NCBI RefSeq assembly: GCF_017876575.1
Contig: NZ_JAGIOE010000001.1
Location: 930,001 to 994,000 of the forward strand
Source: Paeniglutamicibacter psychrophenolicus
Lineage (GTDB): Bacteria > Actinomycetota > Actinomycetes > Actinomycetales > Micrococcaceae
DNA length: 64,000 bases
Direction of reading: 5' to 3'
In this document: positions 42,794 to 51,682 of the stretch, one piece after another
Layout of the letters: each line of letters begins with the position of its first letter
Position numbering within the stretch: the stretch's first letter is position 1
Notes under the pieces: generated by a model
Seen by the model: only the letters and a program-made list of their open reading frames with translations
What the model was told of the DNA's origin: nothing
Database searches by the model: none
Program-made: the position numbers and the translations under genes

Positions 42794-44466
42794 AACTTCT
42801 AGACGTCGTCGAGTTGGGCATTGAAATCAAGGCCCACGGAACACCCGCCCTGCAGCTGCTGGATAAGGTGTCGCTGCACATCGACAGGGGAGAGACCGTC
42901 GCGCTGGTCGGCGAATCCGGCTCGGGCAAGTCGCTGACCGCCCGTGCGGTGTTGGGCCTGCTGCCCTCATCGGCCACGGTGAGCGGCCAGATCGACCTGG
43001 AGGGGGTCCAAGTGCTCAAGGCCAGCGGCCCGGAACTGCGGGCCCTGCGCCGCACCCGCGCCGCGATGGTCTTCCAGGACCCGCGTTCCTCCATCAACCC
43101 GGTGCGCACCCTGGGTGCCCACCTGGTTGAACCCATGATGCAGGAGCCGGGCGCCAACAAGGCAGCCCTGCAGAAGCGCGCCATCGGGTTGCTGGCCTCC
43201 ATGGGGTTGACCAACCCCGAGGCCCGCATGCACCAGTACCCGCACGAGCTTTCCGGCGGCATGCTGCAGCGCGTGATGATCGCCGGCGCCCTGATGAACG
43301 ACCCGGAGCTGCTGATCTGCGACGAGTCGACCACCGCGCTGGATGTCACCACCCAGGCCGCCGTCATCGAGCTGCTCTCCAATGCGGTCAAGGAACGCTC
43401 GATGGGGATGCTTTTCATCACCCACGACCTGGCCCTGGCTGCATCGATTGCAGACCGCACCTATGTTTTGCGCAACGGCGTGGTGCAGGAGCACGGGGAC
43501 ACCCGGCAGGTCTTTGAGGCCCCGGTCTCCGACTACACCAAGGCACTTGTCGCAGCCACCCCGTCGATGGCGGGCGTCCCGAAGACCGGTGCCCATCGGA
43601 GCAATCCAACCCAGGCCCCGGTGCTGGGCGTCGAGAACATCTCCAAGACCTACCACCTCTCCGGCCAACCCCCGGTCCAGGCGCTGAAGAACGTCTCGCT
43701 GGTGATCCCCGCCGGCGGCGGGCTGGCCATTGTCGGCGAATCCGGCTCGGGCAAGTCAACGCTCGGGCGCATCGTGGCCGGGCTGGAAAGCCCCGACACC
43801 GGGTCGATGACCGTGGCAGGTGGCGAGATCACCGGAGCCAACGCCAAGGAACGCCGACTGAAAAAGGCCTCGCGGGTGCAAATGGTCTTCCAGGACCCCT
43901 ACCAGTCCCTGGACTCGAGGCTCACCCCGGCCAAGGCCCTGGAAACCGTGCTCAAGCTGCACTACAAGCTCGATGCCAAGGCCATGAAGGCACGCGTCGT
44001 TGAGCTGCTCGAGTCGGTGGGCCTGGAGGAAAAACACGCGCACCTCTACCCGCGCAAGCTCTCCGGCGGGCAGCGCCAGCGCGTTGCAATCGCCAAGGCG
44101 ATGGCCCTGGAACCGCGACTGCTGGTCCTGGACGAGGCCACCAGCGCACTTGATGTCTCGGTCCAGGCGCAGGTGCTGGAACTGGTCAACAAGCTGCGCC
44201 GCGAGCAGGGCGTCTCGGTGCTGTTCATCAGCCACGACCTGGCGATCGTGGGGGAGATCTGCGACGAGCTGCTGGTGGTCCAAAACGGCGCCATTGTGGA
44301 ATCCGGCCCCACCGCCCAGGTACTGAACCACCCACAGCACCCGTACACCCAGACGCTGCTGGCCTCGGTGCCGCGCCCGCGCTGGGAAACCATCGGCAAG
44401 GGTCCGGCCAGCGGCGGGGACTGCCCCGATACCGACCTTGCCTCGGCAAACAACAACACCCTTTAG
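42790..44466 (+). CDS. double ATP-binding protein of an oligopeptide-type ABC transporter
   Basis: 558 residues from the ATG at 42790, which overlaps the permease stop by four bases; the frame is open further upstream, but that part lies within the permease gene and is not coding. Two complete ATPase domains are fused. Domain 1 has Walker [10 protein letters not shown] near 40, signature LSGGM near 153 and Walker B LLICDESTTALD, with Ser in place of the usual Pro after DE. Domain 2 has Walker [10 protein letters not shown] near 316, signature LSGGQRQR near 423 and Walker B LLVLDEATSALD. It replaces separate DppD and DppF subunits. Confidence 0.94.
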   Translation: MKLLDVVELGIEIKAHGTPALQLLDKVSLHIDRGETVALVGESGSGKSLTARAVLGLLPSSATVSGQIDLEGVQVLKASGPELRALRRTRAAMVFQDPRSSINPVRTLGAHLVEPMMQEPGANKAALQKRAIGLLASMGLTNPEARMHQYPHELSGGMLQRVMIAGALMNDPELLICDESTTALDVTTQAAVIELLSNAVKERSMGMLFITHDLALAASIADRTYVLRNGVVQEHGDTRQVFEAPVSDYTKALVAATPSMAGVPKTGAHRSNPTQAPVLGVENISKTYHLSGQPPVQALKNVSLVIPAGGGLAIVGESGSGKSTLGRIVAGLESPDTGSMTVAGGEITGANAKERRLKKASRVQMVFQDPYQSLDSRLTPAKALETVLKLHYKLDAKAMKARVVELLESVGLEEKHAHLYPRKLSGGQRQRVAIAKAMALEPRLLVLDEATSALDVSVQAQVLELVNKLRREQGVSVLFISHDLAIVGEICDELLVVQNGAIVESGPTAQVLNHPQHPYTQTLLASVPRPRWETIGKGPASGGDCPDTDLASANNNTL

Positions 44467-44480
44467 GGATTGAAAGAGAC

Positions 44481-45926
44481 ATGACTGCACCAAAGCCGAC
44501 ATTCTTTGAGAATGCCGAAAAAACCATCGACCCGGCGCTCTGCGCCGCGTCCCTGCGCGAGACCAAGCGCGCGGTGTACTGGCTCGATTCCCCGTTGCGT
44601 CCGGGCGTGCGCGAGCCGCTGCGTGCCTCGCTCGAGGCCGACCTGCTGGTCGTCGGCGGCGGCTACACCGGGCTGTGGACCGCGTTGCAGGCCAAGGAAC
44701 GCAACCCCGAGACCTCGGTGGTGCTGCTGGAGGCCGGCTGGATCGGATCCGAGGCCTCCGGGCGCAACGGCGGGTTCTGCGAAGCCTCCCTGGTGCACGG
44801 TGAATCCAACGGCGAGGCCCACCTGCCCAAGGAAAACGCACGGCTGACCGAGCTGGGCAACGAGAACCTCGCCGAGCTGATCGAGAGCATCGAACGCCAC
44901 GGCATCGACTGCGACCTGGTCCGCGAGGGCGCCCTGGCGGTGGCCACCGAGCCGCACCAGGATGCCTGGCTGCGCGAGGAAGCCAACGGCGAGGACGTCG
45001 TGTACCTGGACCGCGCGCAGACCGCCGAGCTGGTCAAGTCCGACGCCTTCTTCTCCGGGGCCTGGTCCAAGGAAGACACCGTGCTGGTCAACCCGGCCAA
45101 GCTGGCCTGGGGACTGTTCGAGGCCTGCGAAAAGCTCGGCGTGAAGGTCTTTGAACAGTCCAAGGTCACCGGGCTCGAGGAAGTCGGCGGGCGGATCACG
45201 GCGAACACCGCGGGCGGTGCCGTGAACGCGGCACGCGTCGCGTTGGCCACCAACGTCTTCCCTTCACTGCTCAAGCGCAACGCGCTGATGACCGTCCCGG
45301 TCTACGACTACGTGCTGGTCACCGAGCCGTTGACCGAGGCGCAGCGGGAAGCCATCGGCTGGGACACCCTGCACGGCCTGGTGGATTTGAACAACCGTTT
45401 CCACTACTCGCGCCCGATCATTGACGAAAACGGGGGCTTCCGCATCCTCTACGGCGGCTGGGATGCCATCTACCGTTTCGGCGGCAAGGTCAGCCACGAG
45501 TACTACGACAGCGAGCCGACCTACACCAAGCTTGCCGCGCACTTCTTTGCCACCTTCCCCGAGCTGCAGGAACTGAAGTTCTCGCACGCCTGGGGCGGGG
45601 CCATCGACTCCTGCAGCCGCTTCTTCTCCTTCTTCGATCTGGCCTACAAGGGCAAGGTCGCCTCCTGCGCCGGGTTCACCGGCCTGGGCGTGGGCGCCAG
45701 CCGCTTCGGTGCCAAGGTCATGCTGGATCTGCTCGAGGGCAAGAGCACCGAGCTGACCGAGCTGGAAATGGTCAAGAAGAAGCCGCTGCCCTTCCCGCCG
45801 GAGCCGGCGGCCTGGCTCGGGGTCAAGATGATGACAGCTGCCATGGCCCGCGCGGACCACCGCGAGGGCGAGCGCGGCCTGTTCCTCAAGGCCATGGACG
45901 CCGTGGGCATGGGGTTCGACTCGTGA
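44481..45926 (+). CDS. FAD-dependent amine/amino-acid oxidase (DAO family, PuuB-like)
   Basis: 481 residues. The FAD-binding dinucleotide fold is LLVVGGGYTGLWTALQAKE (about 55-73), with Glu at the end of the second strand (VVLLEAGWIGSEASGRNGGF). The C-terminal part has GGWDAIYRFGG and CAGFTGLGVGASRFGAKVML, as in DAO-family enzymes such as gamma-glutamylputrescine oxidase. It should oxidise a C-N bond to an imine, releasing an aldehyde or keto acid. Fourteen bases after the ATPase gene, so in the same operon; a natural second step after the amidohydrolase releases an amine (inferred). Confidence 0.9.
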   Translation: MTAPKPTFFENAEKTIDPALCAASLRETKRAVYWLDSPLRPGVREPLRASLEADLLVVGGGYTGLWTALQAKERNPETSVVLLEAGWIGSEASGRNGGFCEASLVHGESNGEAHLPKENARLTELGNENLAELIESIERHGIDCDLVREGALAVATEPHQDAWLREEANGEDVVYLDRAQTAELVKSDAFFSGAWSKEDTVLVNPAKLAWGLFEACEKLGVKVFEQSKVTGLEEVGGRITANTAGGAVNAARVALATNVFPSLLKRNALMTVPVYDYVLVTEPLTEAQREAIGWDTLHGLVDLNNRFHYSRPIIDENGGFRILYGGWDAIYRFGGKVSHEYYDSEPTYTKLAAHFFATFPELQELKFSHAWGGAIDSCSRFFSFFDLAYKGKVASCAGFTGLGVGASRFGAKVMLDLLEGKSTELTELEMVKKKPLPFPPEPAAWLGVKMMTAAMARADHREGERGLFLKAMDAVGMGFDS

Positions 45927-46318
45927 GCGGGGCCATCGTCCCGGAATCGGCTTCCCTGAAGAAGCGCCAGCGACGCACCGTCAACGCAGCGGCAGTGTTG
46001 CTCGAGCACGACCCGGTCCCCGCCATCCAGGTGCTTGGCGGCGAGCCGAGCACCGCGGCCAAGCGCCTGGGGGAGATATTCGGCGTCGAATTCGGGTTGT
46101 GGGAAATGAGTGCCGGGGCCATGAACGACGTGGAAGCCGAGGAGCTTTTCGTGGTGCTCAGCGGATCCGCGACCGTGCAGATCCATGCGAAGAACGGCTT
46201 CGACGCGGCCGAGCTGCGCCTGCTGCCTGGCACCGTGTGCCACCTCTCGGCGGGCATGCATACCAGCTGGACGCTGCACGAGCCGCTGCGCAAGATGTAC
46301 CTGGTCGCGGTCGAATAG
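45923..46318 (+). CDS. cupin domain protein
   Basis: 131 residues from a GTG that overlaps the oxidase stop by four bases (GTGA). A small beta-barrel cupin: EFGLWEMSAGAMNDVEAEEL, FVVLSGSATVQIHAKNGF, LRLLPGTVCHLSAGMHTSWT. The classical metal-binding His pair of cupin motif 1 is not present as such (MNDVEAEE), so an enzymatic metal site is doubtful. Resembles the EutQ-like or DUF861-type cupins often found beside DAO oxidases in catabolic operons. Last gene of the operon, followed by a very strong hairpin. Confidence 0.85.
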   Translation: MSGAIVPESASLKKRQRRTVNAAAVLLEHDPVPAIQVLGGEPSTAAKRLGEIFGVEFGLWEMSAGAMNDVEAEELFVVLSGSATVQIHAKNGFDAAELRLLPGTVCHLSAGMHTSWTLHEPLRKMYLVAVE

Positions 46319-46335
46319 GAACGCTGTTGATTGGC

Positions 46336-46381
46336 AACAAGGCGGTGGTCCCGGGGACTTTCCCGGGACCACCGCCTTGTT
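46336..46381 (+). terminator. strong hairpin after the amidohydrolase-transporter operon
   Basis: Perfect 20-bp arms (AACAAGGCGGTGGTCCCGGG at 46336-46355; complement at 46362-46381) around a 6-base loop, 17 bases after the cupin stop. Likely the end of the seven-gene transcript; it may also act on the opposite strand. Confidence 0.85.
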
Positions 46382-46464
46382 GGCCTTGAATTCTTGCAAG
46401 GCTGCCTGAACCGTGCGATTCCGAACTTCGAACCGGCTCGGGAGCCGTGGGGGAGCGGAGCCGA

Positions 46465-46965
46465 CTAGATGGTGAGGGCGGTGCCCTCCACGCGGGATTC
46501 AGCGGCGACTCGCCGGTTGCGGATGGCGCCGAACGAGCGGCCCACAACGTCGATGCAGAACCCCAGCCCGAAGACCAATGCGAGGGCCGGGAAGCGATTG
46601 TTGGCGACCGCGGTGTGCACACCCGCAATTTGATCGGAGATCACCGGCAACGCGTCGGCAACGTACCATCCGTTGACAACCTGCTGCTGGGGAGCTCCCT
46701 GGGTGTTGGCATCGTTTCCGGCCTTGATGACCTTGGCCGAGGTCATTCCTATTTTTCCCGCTCCCGGATCGGACACCGCCGGCGTTGAGAACCAGACGAT
46801 GACGGCAATCGCGGCCACAAGGATCCAGACGATGGCACGGTACGCATCTGCATCAAACATCTTGATGGCGCGGGTACCCGTTCCGGGTGCCGCGTTTCGC
46901 TGCTCCTTCAAGGTGTCGACCAATGGCTTGGGTTCAGGGGCGATATTGTTTTCGGGCAGCGACAT
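46465..46965 (-). CDS. two-TM membrane protein, function unknown
   Basis: 166 residues from the ATG at 46965 (MSLPENNIAPEPKPLVDTL); the longer frame upstream is rich in rare residues and not convincing. One membrane segment near residue 60 (AIVWILVAAIAVIVWFS) and one near 135 (ALALVFGLGFCIDVVG) enclose an extracytoplasmic loop with NGWYVADALPVISDQIAGVH. Both termini are predicted inside. No Shine-Dalgarno sequence is obvious. I do not recognise the family. It stands alone. Confidence 0.68.
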   Translation of the reverse strand: MSLPENNIAPEPKPLVDTLKEQRNAAPGTGTRAIKMFDADAYRAIVWILVAAIAVIVWFSTPAVSDPGAGKIGMTSAKVIKAGNDANTQGAPQQQVVNGWYVADALPVISDQIAGVHTAVANNRFPALALVFGLGFCIDVVGRSFGAIRNRRVAAESRVEGTALTI

Positions 46966-47131
46966 GTTAGGGGCGTTCCATTCCAGAAGGGGTTTGGGCC
47001 TGGGGGCAAAACATGGCTGGCAAGATTGGCCCGGGCCCCAAGGCGAGTGAGTGGGGCCCACTCTATCCGACCCCTCTTCTGGCCTGCGCTTTCGTGCGAT
47101 GTGCACCAGTCGGGCAGGAACAGACGGCGAG

Positions 47132-47164
47132 GGTTCTTCCGGCACAAATTGCGCCGGAAGAACC
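47132..47164 (-). terminator. hairpin after the amidase gene
   Basis: Perfect 12-bp arms GGTTCTTCCGGC / GCCGGAAGAACC around a 9-base loop, 28 bases past the amidase stop on the minus strand. Confidence 0.75.
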
Positions 47165-47191
47165 ATCGCCTGTTTCAGGAGAGCGCGCTGC

Positions 47192-48625
47192 CTAGACCTT
47201 TGCCGCGGCGTTCACCTGCGGCCACCAGGAGGCCTTGTTCCACAGGCCCAGGGATTCCTCGAGAGCCTGACCCAGGGTGAAGACAGTTGCATCGTCGTAG
47301 GTGCGTCCGACGATCTGCACGCCGGTGGGAACACCGTTCGGCGCGATGCCCGAGGGCACCGCGAGGACCGGGACGCGGCCAACCACGTTGAACGGCAGGG
47401 TCAGTGCCGATTCAAGCCAGGAAACCTGCTGTCCGTTGATTTCGATGGTGCCTTCCGGATCGGCGAAGTCGGCGGCCAGGCCCTGGGCCGCATTGGTGGG
47501 GCAGAGCAGCGCGTCGTAGCTTTCGAGCAGCTTGCCCAGCGGGGCGTAGAGCTCGGCCTCGGAGACCAAGCCCTCGGCGAAGGAGCCTGCTTCGGCAGCG
47601 TGCTTGGCAAAGCTGCGCGTGTACGGCATGAGCAGTTTCTGCTGCCCGCGGGAAATCTCGGAGATGAAAGCGCCCATGATGCCGCCGAAGTGCGCCCAGG
47701 CTGTGGCAACCAGCTGCTTGCGGGTCCACGGCAAGGTGACCTCGTCAACGGTGACACCTGCATTGCGCAGGGCCTCGGCCGCGGCGCGGGTGTTGGCCTC
47801 GACGGCCGGTTCGATGGCGTAGTCGCCCAGGTTCACGCACAAGGCCACGCGCATGCCCTGGGCGGCCTCGGCCTTGGGAATGCCAAGCACGTAGGCGGGG
47901 CGGACCGAGGCCTGGTCGGTGTGGTGCGGCCCGGCGATGACGTTCTGCAGCATCGCAACGTCGGCGACTGAGCGGCCCATGGGGCCGTCGGCGCAATAGG
48001 TGTCCTGGTTGAACGGGGCCATGCCCGGCACCCGGCCGAAGGGAGGCTTGAAGCCGACCAGGCCGTTGAAGGAAGCCGGGATGCGGATGGAACCGCCGAT
48101 GTCAGAGCCCGTGGCCAGGATGGTTTCGCCGGCCGCCAGTGCCGCGCCGGAGCCGCCGGAGGAGCCTCCCGGGGTCATCTCCAGGTTCCAGGGGTTGCGG
48201 GTCACGCCCCAGAGCTTGGAGTGGGTGTATCCGGCGCAGCAGAATTCCGGGGTGGTGGTGCGGCCGTGCACCACGGCGCCGGCGGCAAAGATGCGCTCGA
48301 CGATCGGGTGGGTTGCCTCGGCGATGTTTCCCTTGGCAAGCAGCGAGCCTTCCTCGGCGGTGTACCCGGCGATGGGCTGCTCTTCCTTGAGCAGCAGCGG
48401 GATGCCCTCGAGCGCGCCGAGCGTTGCGCCATTGGTGGCGAAGCGTTCCTGCGAGGCGCGGGCCGCGTCGTAGGCGAGCTCGAGCATTTGTTCGGTCAGC
48501 GCATTGATGGCGGGTTCCACCGCGGCGGTGCGTGCCACGACTGCATCAAGCAGCTCGACGGGCGAGAGCTCCTTGGAATCAAAAAGTTCGCGTGCCTTGG
48601 TGGCCGTGAGGTGGTGCAGCTCCAT
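47192..48625 (-). CDS. amidase (amidase signature family)
   Basis: 477 residues from the ATG at 48625 (MELHHLTATKARELF). Amidase signature: catalytic Lys in IPLLLKEEQ, the Gly/Ser-rich TPGGSSGGSGAALAAGE with the cis-Ser, and the nucleophile Ser in GSDIGGSIRIPASF. Hydrolyses an amide to acid and ammonia or amine in the cytoplasm. The frame is open upstream to 48706 but has no better start. Preceded by a 27-bp dyad that overlaps a -35-like TTGACT with TAGTCT 17 bases further. The Lrp regulator gene lies upstream on the same strand; both neighbour an AbgT/M20 pair. Confidence 0.92.
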   Translation of the reverse strand: MELHHLTATKARELFDSKELSPVELLDAVVARTAAVEPAINALTEQMLELAYDAARASQERFATNGATLGALEGIPLLLKEEQPIAGYTAEEGSLLAKGNIAEATHPIVERIFAAGAVVHGRTTTPEFCCAGYTHSKLWGVTRNPWNLEMTPGGSSGGSGAALAAGETILATGSDIGGSIRIPASFNGLVGFKPPFGRVPGMAPFNQDTYCADGPMGRSVADVAMLQNVIAGPHHTDQASVRPAYVLGIPKAEAAQGMRVALCVNLGDYAIEPAVEANTRAAAEALRNAGVTVDEVTLPWTRKQLVATAWAHFGGIMGAFISEISRGQQKLLMPYTRSFAKHAAEAGSFAEGLVSEAELYAPLGKLLESYDALLCPTNAAQGLAADFADPEGTIEINGQQVSWLESALTLPFNVVGRVPVLAVPSGIAPNGVPTGVQIVGRTYDDATVFTLGQALEESLGLWNKASWWPQVNAAAKV

Positions 48626-48710
48626 CGCGGGATGGCTCCGATCTGGGGTTGGCGTCGTGTCGGGGCAGGCAAGCCTCCCATTAGCGAGACTAGGCTCACA
48701 CGCCATTTAA

Positions 48711-48737
48711 GTCAACGGTGATGACATCGATGTTGAC
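48711..48737. promoter_or_regulatory. 27-bp dyad at the amidase promoter
   Basis: GTCAAC and GTTGAC at the ends and GATG-A-CATC in the middle give ten Watson-Crick pairs symmetric about one centre. On the minus strand the inner edge forms TTGACT, with TAGTCT 17 bases further toward the amidase, so the dyad overlaps a plausible -35 box. The outer half-site GTCAA also occurs in the TetR operators at 33.7 and 37.5 kb, but the spacing differs. Confidence 0.5.
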
Positions 48738-48818
48738 GGAGAGTGCCCGACCGTTGCCAGCGCGCCGTGCCGGCGGCGCTGCCGCACCAAGGCCCAGTGC
48801 CCCGCAGCGCGGGAAAGC

Positions 48819-48854
48819 CAAGGGCACCCCTGCCGCGGGGCGGGGGTGCCCTTG
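48819..48854 (-). terminator. hairpin after the Lrp-type regulator gene
   Basis: Perfect 12-bp arms CAAGGGCACCCC / GGGGTGCCCTTG around a 12-base loop, between the regulator stop and the amidase promoter, so the two genes are probably separate transcripts. Confidence 0.72.
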
Positions 48855-48908
48855 CTTGGAAATCGGCGCCGGAGATCCCGCGCATGGGAGCTGCGGGGCG
48901 GGTTCGGC

Positions 48909-49952
48909 TCAGCTCGCAGCGGTGGCCGGGCGCGGGAGGAGCTCGGTGCGCCGGGCTCCCAGCACAAACCCTTCGCCCCGGTCGATCCATTGGCGGCGCA
49001 GCACCCGCAGCACCATGGACATGTTCATGCCCACCACCCCGGGCAGGTCACCGAGGTCGCCGGTGGTGAAGTCGGCAAGCTCCTCCTCGTCGCGGAACAC
49101 CCCGTGGTAGAACACCGAGGCGGGCCCGGCGGTCATGACGGTGTAGCGGGCCGAGGCGTGGGAGCTGAGGTGGGCCAGGGCCTCGGGGATGTGGCGCGGC
49201 TGGATCTGCAGGGTGATCAACGCTGTGATCGGGTAGCCCAGCAGCGCGGGTTCGATCTCCGCCCGGGGCCGTGCCGTCCCGGATTCCAGCAGCGACTGCA
49301 CCACGCGGTAGGCGCTCGAGGTGCTGATCCCCAGCTCCCGGGCCACCTTCGCCGAGGAAACCCGCCCGTCATCGAGCAGCATGCCCAGCGCGTCGAGTTC
49401 CGCGGCGCCCAGCTCGGGGACCGGGGCGCCTGCGGTGCCGGATGCCGGGTCGTAGTCGGCCAGCGCTGTGAGCTTGGCGGTAGCTTCGGCATCCAGTCGG
49501 TGCAGCCTCCAGCCAAAGCCCTCGCTGGCTGCGCGCAACACCAGGTCCGAGCGCAGGGAATCGACCCCCTCGATCAGCGGCAGCCGCACAGTCAGCAGGT
49601 CGTTGATGTCGGTGCCTGGCAGTGGGTAGATCGTGCAGTACAGATCGGTGATGCCCGTGGTGAGCATGATCGATTGGACCTCCGGGACCTCACGCAGGGC
49701 ATCGGCCACCGCCCGGGTGCGTCCGGGGGTGCACTTGATCCACACCACGTAGGGATTCCCACTGGTCAAAACAGTCCAGCGGGCCGAGGCGATCACGCGC
49801 AGCACCCCGCGCTCCTGCAGGTTGGCCAGCCGGCGGCTCGCGGTGGTCGGCTTAACGCCGATGACCTCGGCAATCATGTTGATCGGAGCCCGCGGGGCAA
49901 GCTGCAGTGCGGCGACCAGATCGAGGTCGGCATCGTCGAGTTCATGGACCAA
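48909..49952 (-). CDS. two-module Lrp/AsnC family regulator
   Basis: 347 residues from a TTG at 49952, chosen because a perfect AAGGAGG lies five bases upstream; the frame extends to 50003 but those codons lack a signal and include the ribosome binding site itself. Two full Lrp modules in one chain: HTH 1 near 23-46 (PINMIAEVIGVKPTTASRRL) with its RAM domain near 60-135, then HTH 2 near 195-222 (VSSAKVARELGISTSSAYRV) with RAM near 230-320. Divergent from the AbgT/M20 operon and next to the amidase; probable regulator of both. A strong dyad lies in the divergent promoter. Confidence 0.88.
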   Translation of the reverse strand: MVHELDDADLDLVAALQLAPRAPINMIAEVIGVKPTTASRRLANLQERGVLRVIASARWTVLTSGNPYVVWIKCTPGRTRAVADALREVPEVQSIMLTTGITDLYCTIYPLPGTDINDLLTVRLPLIEGVDSLRSDLVLRAASEGFGWRLHRLDAEATAKLTALADYDPASGTAGAPVPELGAAELDALGMLLDDGRVSSAKVARELGISTSSAYRVVQSLLESGTARPRAEIEPALLGYPITALITLQIQPRHIPEALAHLSSHASARYTVMTAGPASVFYHGVFRDEEELADFTTGDLGDLPGVVGMNMSMVLRVLRRQWIDRGEGFVLGARRTELLPRPATAAS

Positions 49953-49997
49953 GATTTCCTCCTTGGGATATTTCACCACTATAGTTGCCTCTCGTGA

Positions 49998-50027
49998 CAA
50001 CAATCACCACAATCTGTGGTGTTGTTG
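49998..50027. promoter_or_regulatory. 30-bp dyad in the lrp/abgT divergent promoter
   Basis: CACCACA-ATC-TGTGGTG (50005-50021) is a perfect 7-bp inverted repeat with a 3-base centre; outside it CAACAA and TTGTTG also pair, with one bulged T on the left. Likely operator for the adjacent Lrp-type regulator. Confidence 0.6.
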
Positions 50028-50059
50028 GTTGAAACTATTGATTGGATTGGCTTGTGGTG

Positions 50060-51613
50060 ATGGAAGCGGAGACGAAGACGAAGGAGTCCCGTCGCGGTAT
50101 TGGTTCAATGTTGAAGTTCATGGACGTCGTGGAGCGGGTGGGCAACAAGCTGCCCCATCCATTCTGGCTGTTCGTGGGCCTGAGCGTGGTGCTGGTGTTG
50201 GTCAGCGCATTGCTGTCGGCATTGAATGTCTCGGCCGTTTCCCCGGCCACCGGGGAAACCATTGTGGTGCGCAACCTGCTCTCCGCCGAAGGCCTGGACT
50301 TGATGATGGGCGACCTCATCAAGAACTTCATCACCTTCCCGCCGCTGGGCCTGATCCTGGTGGTCATGCTCGGTGTCTCCATCGCCGACAAGGGCGGGCT
50401 GCTGACCGCGCTGATGCGCTCGATGCTGGCCCGCGTGCCGGCCAAGATGGTCACCTTCACCGTCGCACTAGCCTCCATGTTTGCCCACATCGCCTCCGAT
50501 GCTGCATTCATTGTCATGATCCCGCTGGGCATGATCGCTTTCAGGTCGGTGGGCCGAAGCCCGGTCATCGGTGCCATTGTCGCCTACGTGGCGGTCGGCG
50601 GCGCGGGCTCCGTCAGCCCGATCATCGAGGGATCTGACGCCGTTTACGCAGGCTTGACCAGCGCAGCGGCCCACACCATTGATCCAAACTACGTGGTGTC
50701 GCCGGTATCAAACTACTTCTTCGGCGTGGTGTCCTCGCTCGTGCTCGCCGTTTCCATCACGATTGTGACCGAACTCGTGGTGTCCAAGCGCGTCGAGGCC
50801 ATGAACAAGATCCTCCCGGACCTGGTGGACCCCACCGGCATTCCCGACATGAAGCTTTCCGCCATCGAGCGCAAGGCCGTGCGCAAGGCGGGAATCGCCG
50901 CGGCCATCTTCATGGCCCTGCTGGTGCTTGCCGTGGTGCCGCAGGCTTCGCCGCTGCGCGGCGAGGGCGGCTCGATCGTTGATTCCCCGCTGATCGACAA
51001 TGTCGCGGTGTTCCTGATGCTGTTTTTCGCCACCGTCGGCATCGCCTACGGAAAGACCGTGGGAACCATCAAATCCGCCCGCGACGTACCGGACCTGATG
51101 GGCCAGGGCGTCCGCGACCTGGTGCCGGTCATCGTGCTCTTCTTCGCGGTTTCGCAGTTCCTGGGCTACTTCAAGTGGAGCAACGTGGGACAGCTGGTGG
51201 CCATCAACGGGGCAAACTTCCTGGGCTCGGTGGACGCACCGGTCATGCTGATCTTCGTCGGCGCGATCCTGCTCATCAGCATCATGAACCTGCTGCTCAC
51301 CAGCGGCATTGCCATGTGGTCGCTGGTCGGCCCGGTGCTGGTCCCGATGTTCATGCTGCTGGACATCTACCCGGAAACCAGCCAGGCACTCTTCCGCATC
51401 GCCGATGCGCCGACCAACTCGCTCACCCCGATGAGCCCGTACTTCGTGATCGCCCTGGAATTCATCCGCCGCGTGCGGCCCTCGGCGGGCATCGGCACGC
51501 TGATGTCCCTGGTGCTGCCGCTGACCCTGGTCAACCTCGCGGTCTGGATCATGATGTTCCTGGGCTGGTACGCCCTGGGCATCCCGCTGGGCCCCGGCGC
51601 CCCGGTTCGCTAG
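50060..51613 (+). CDS. AbgT family transporter
   Basis: 517 residues from the ATG at 50060 (a TTG at 50042 is possible). AbgT/p-aminobenzoyl-glutamate transporter features: RVGNKLPHPFWLFVGLSVVL near the start, HIASDAAFIVMIPLGMIAF, and the C-terminal DAPTNSLTPMSPYFVIAL hairpin motif. About eleven membrane segments. Family members import p-aminobenzoyl-glutamate or export sulfonamides. Directly followed by an M20 peptidase able to cleave such conjugates, which favours import. Divergent from the Lrp-type regulator. Confidence 0.92.
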   Translation: MEAETKTKESRRGIGSMLKFMDVVERVGNKLPHPFWLFVGLSVVLVLVSALLSALNVSAVSPATGETIVVRNLLSAEGLDLMMGDLIKNFITFPPLGLILVVMLGVSIADKGGLLTALMRSMLARVPAKMVTFTVALASMFAHIASDAAFIVMIPLGMIAFRSVGRSPVIGAIVAYVAVGGAGSVSPIIEGSDAVYAGLTSAAAHTIDPNYVVSPVSNYFFGVVSSLVLAVSITIVTELVVSKRVEAMNKILPDLVDPTGIPDMKLSAIERKAVRKAGIAAAIFMALLVLAVVPQASPLRGEGGSIVDSPLIDNVAVFLMLFFATVGIAYGKTVGTIKSARDVPDLMGQGVRDLVPVIVLFFAVSQFLGYFKWSNVGQLVAINGANFLGSVDAPVMLIFVGAILLISIMNLLLTSGIAMWSLVGPVLVPMFMLLDIYPETSQALFRIADAPTNSLTPMSPYFVIALEFIRRVRPSAGIGTLMSLVLPLTLVNLAVWIMMFLGWYALGIPLGPGAPVR

Positions 51614-51682
51614 GCCGCTTGGCCACGGCGCACCCGGGCCGGCATCTTCGATCATCAAGGCAACACCAGTGAAAGAGCAAAA

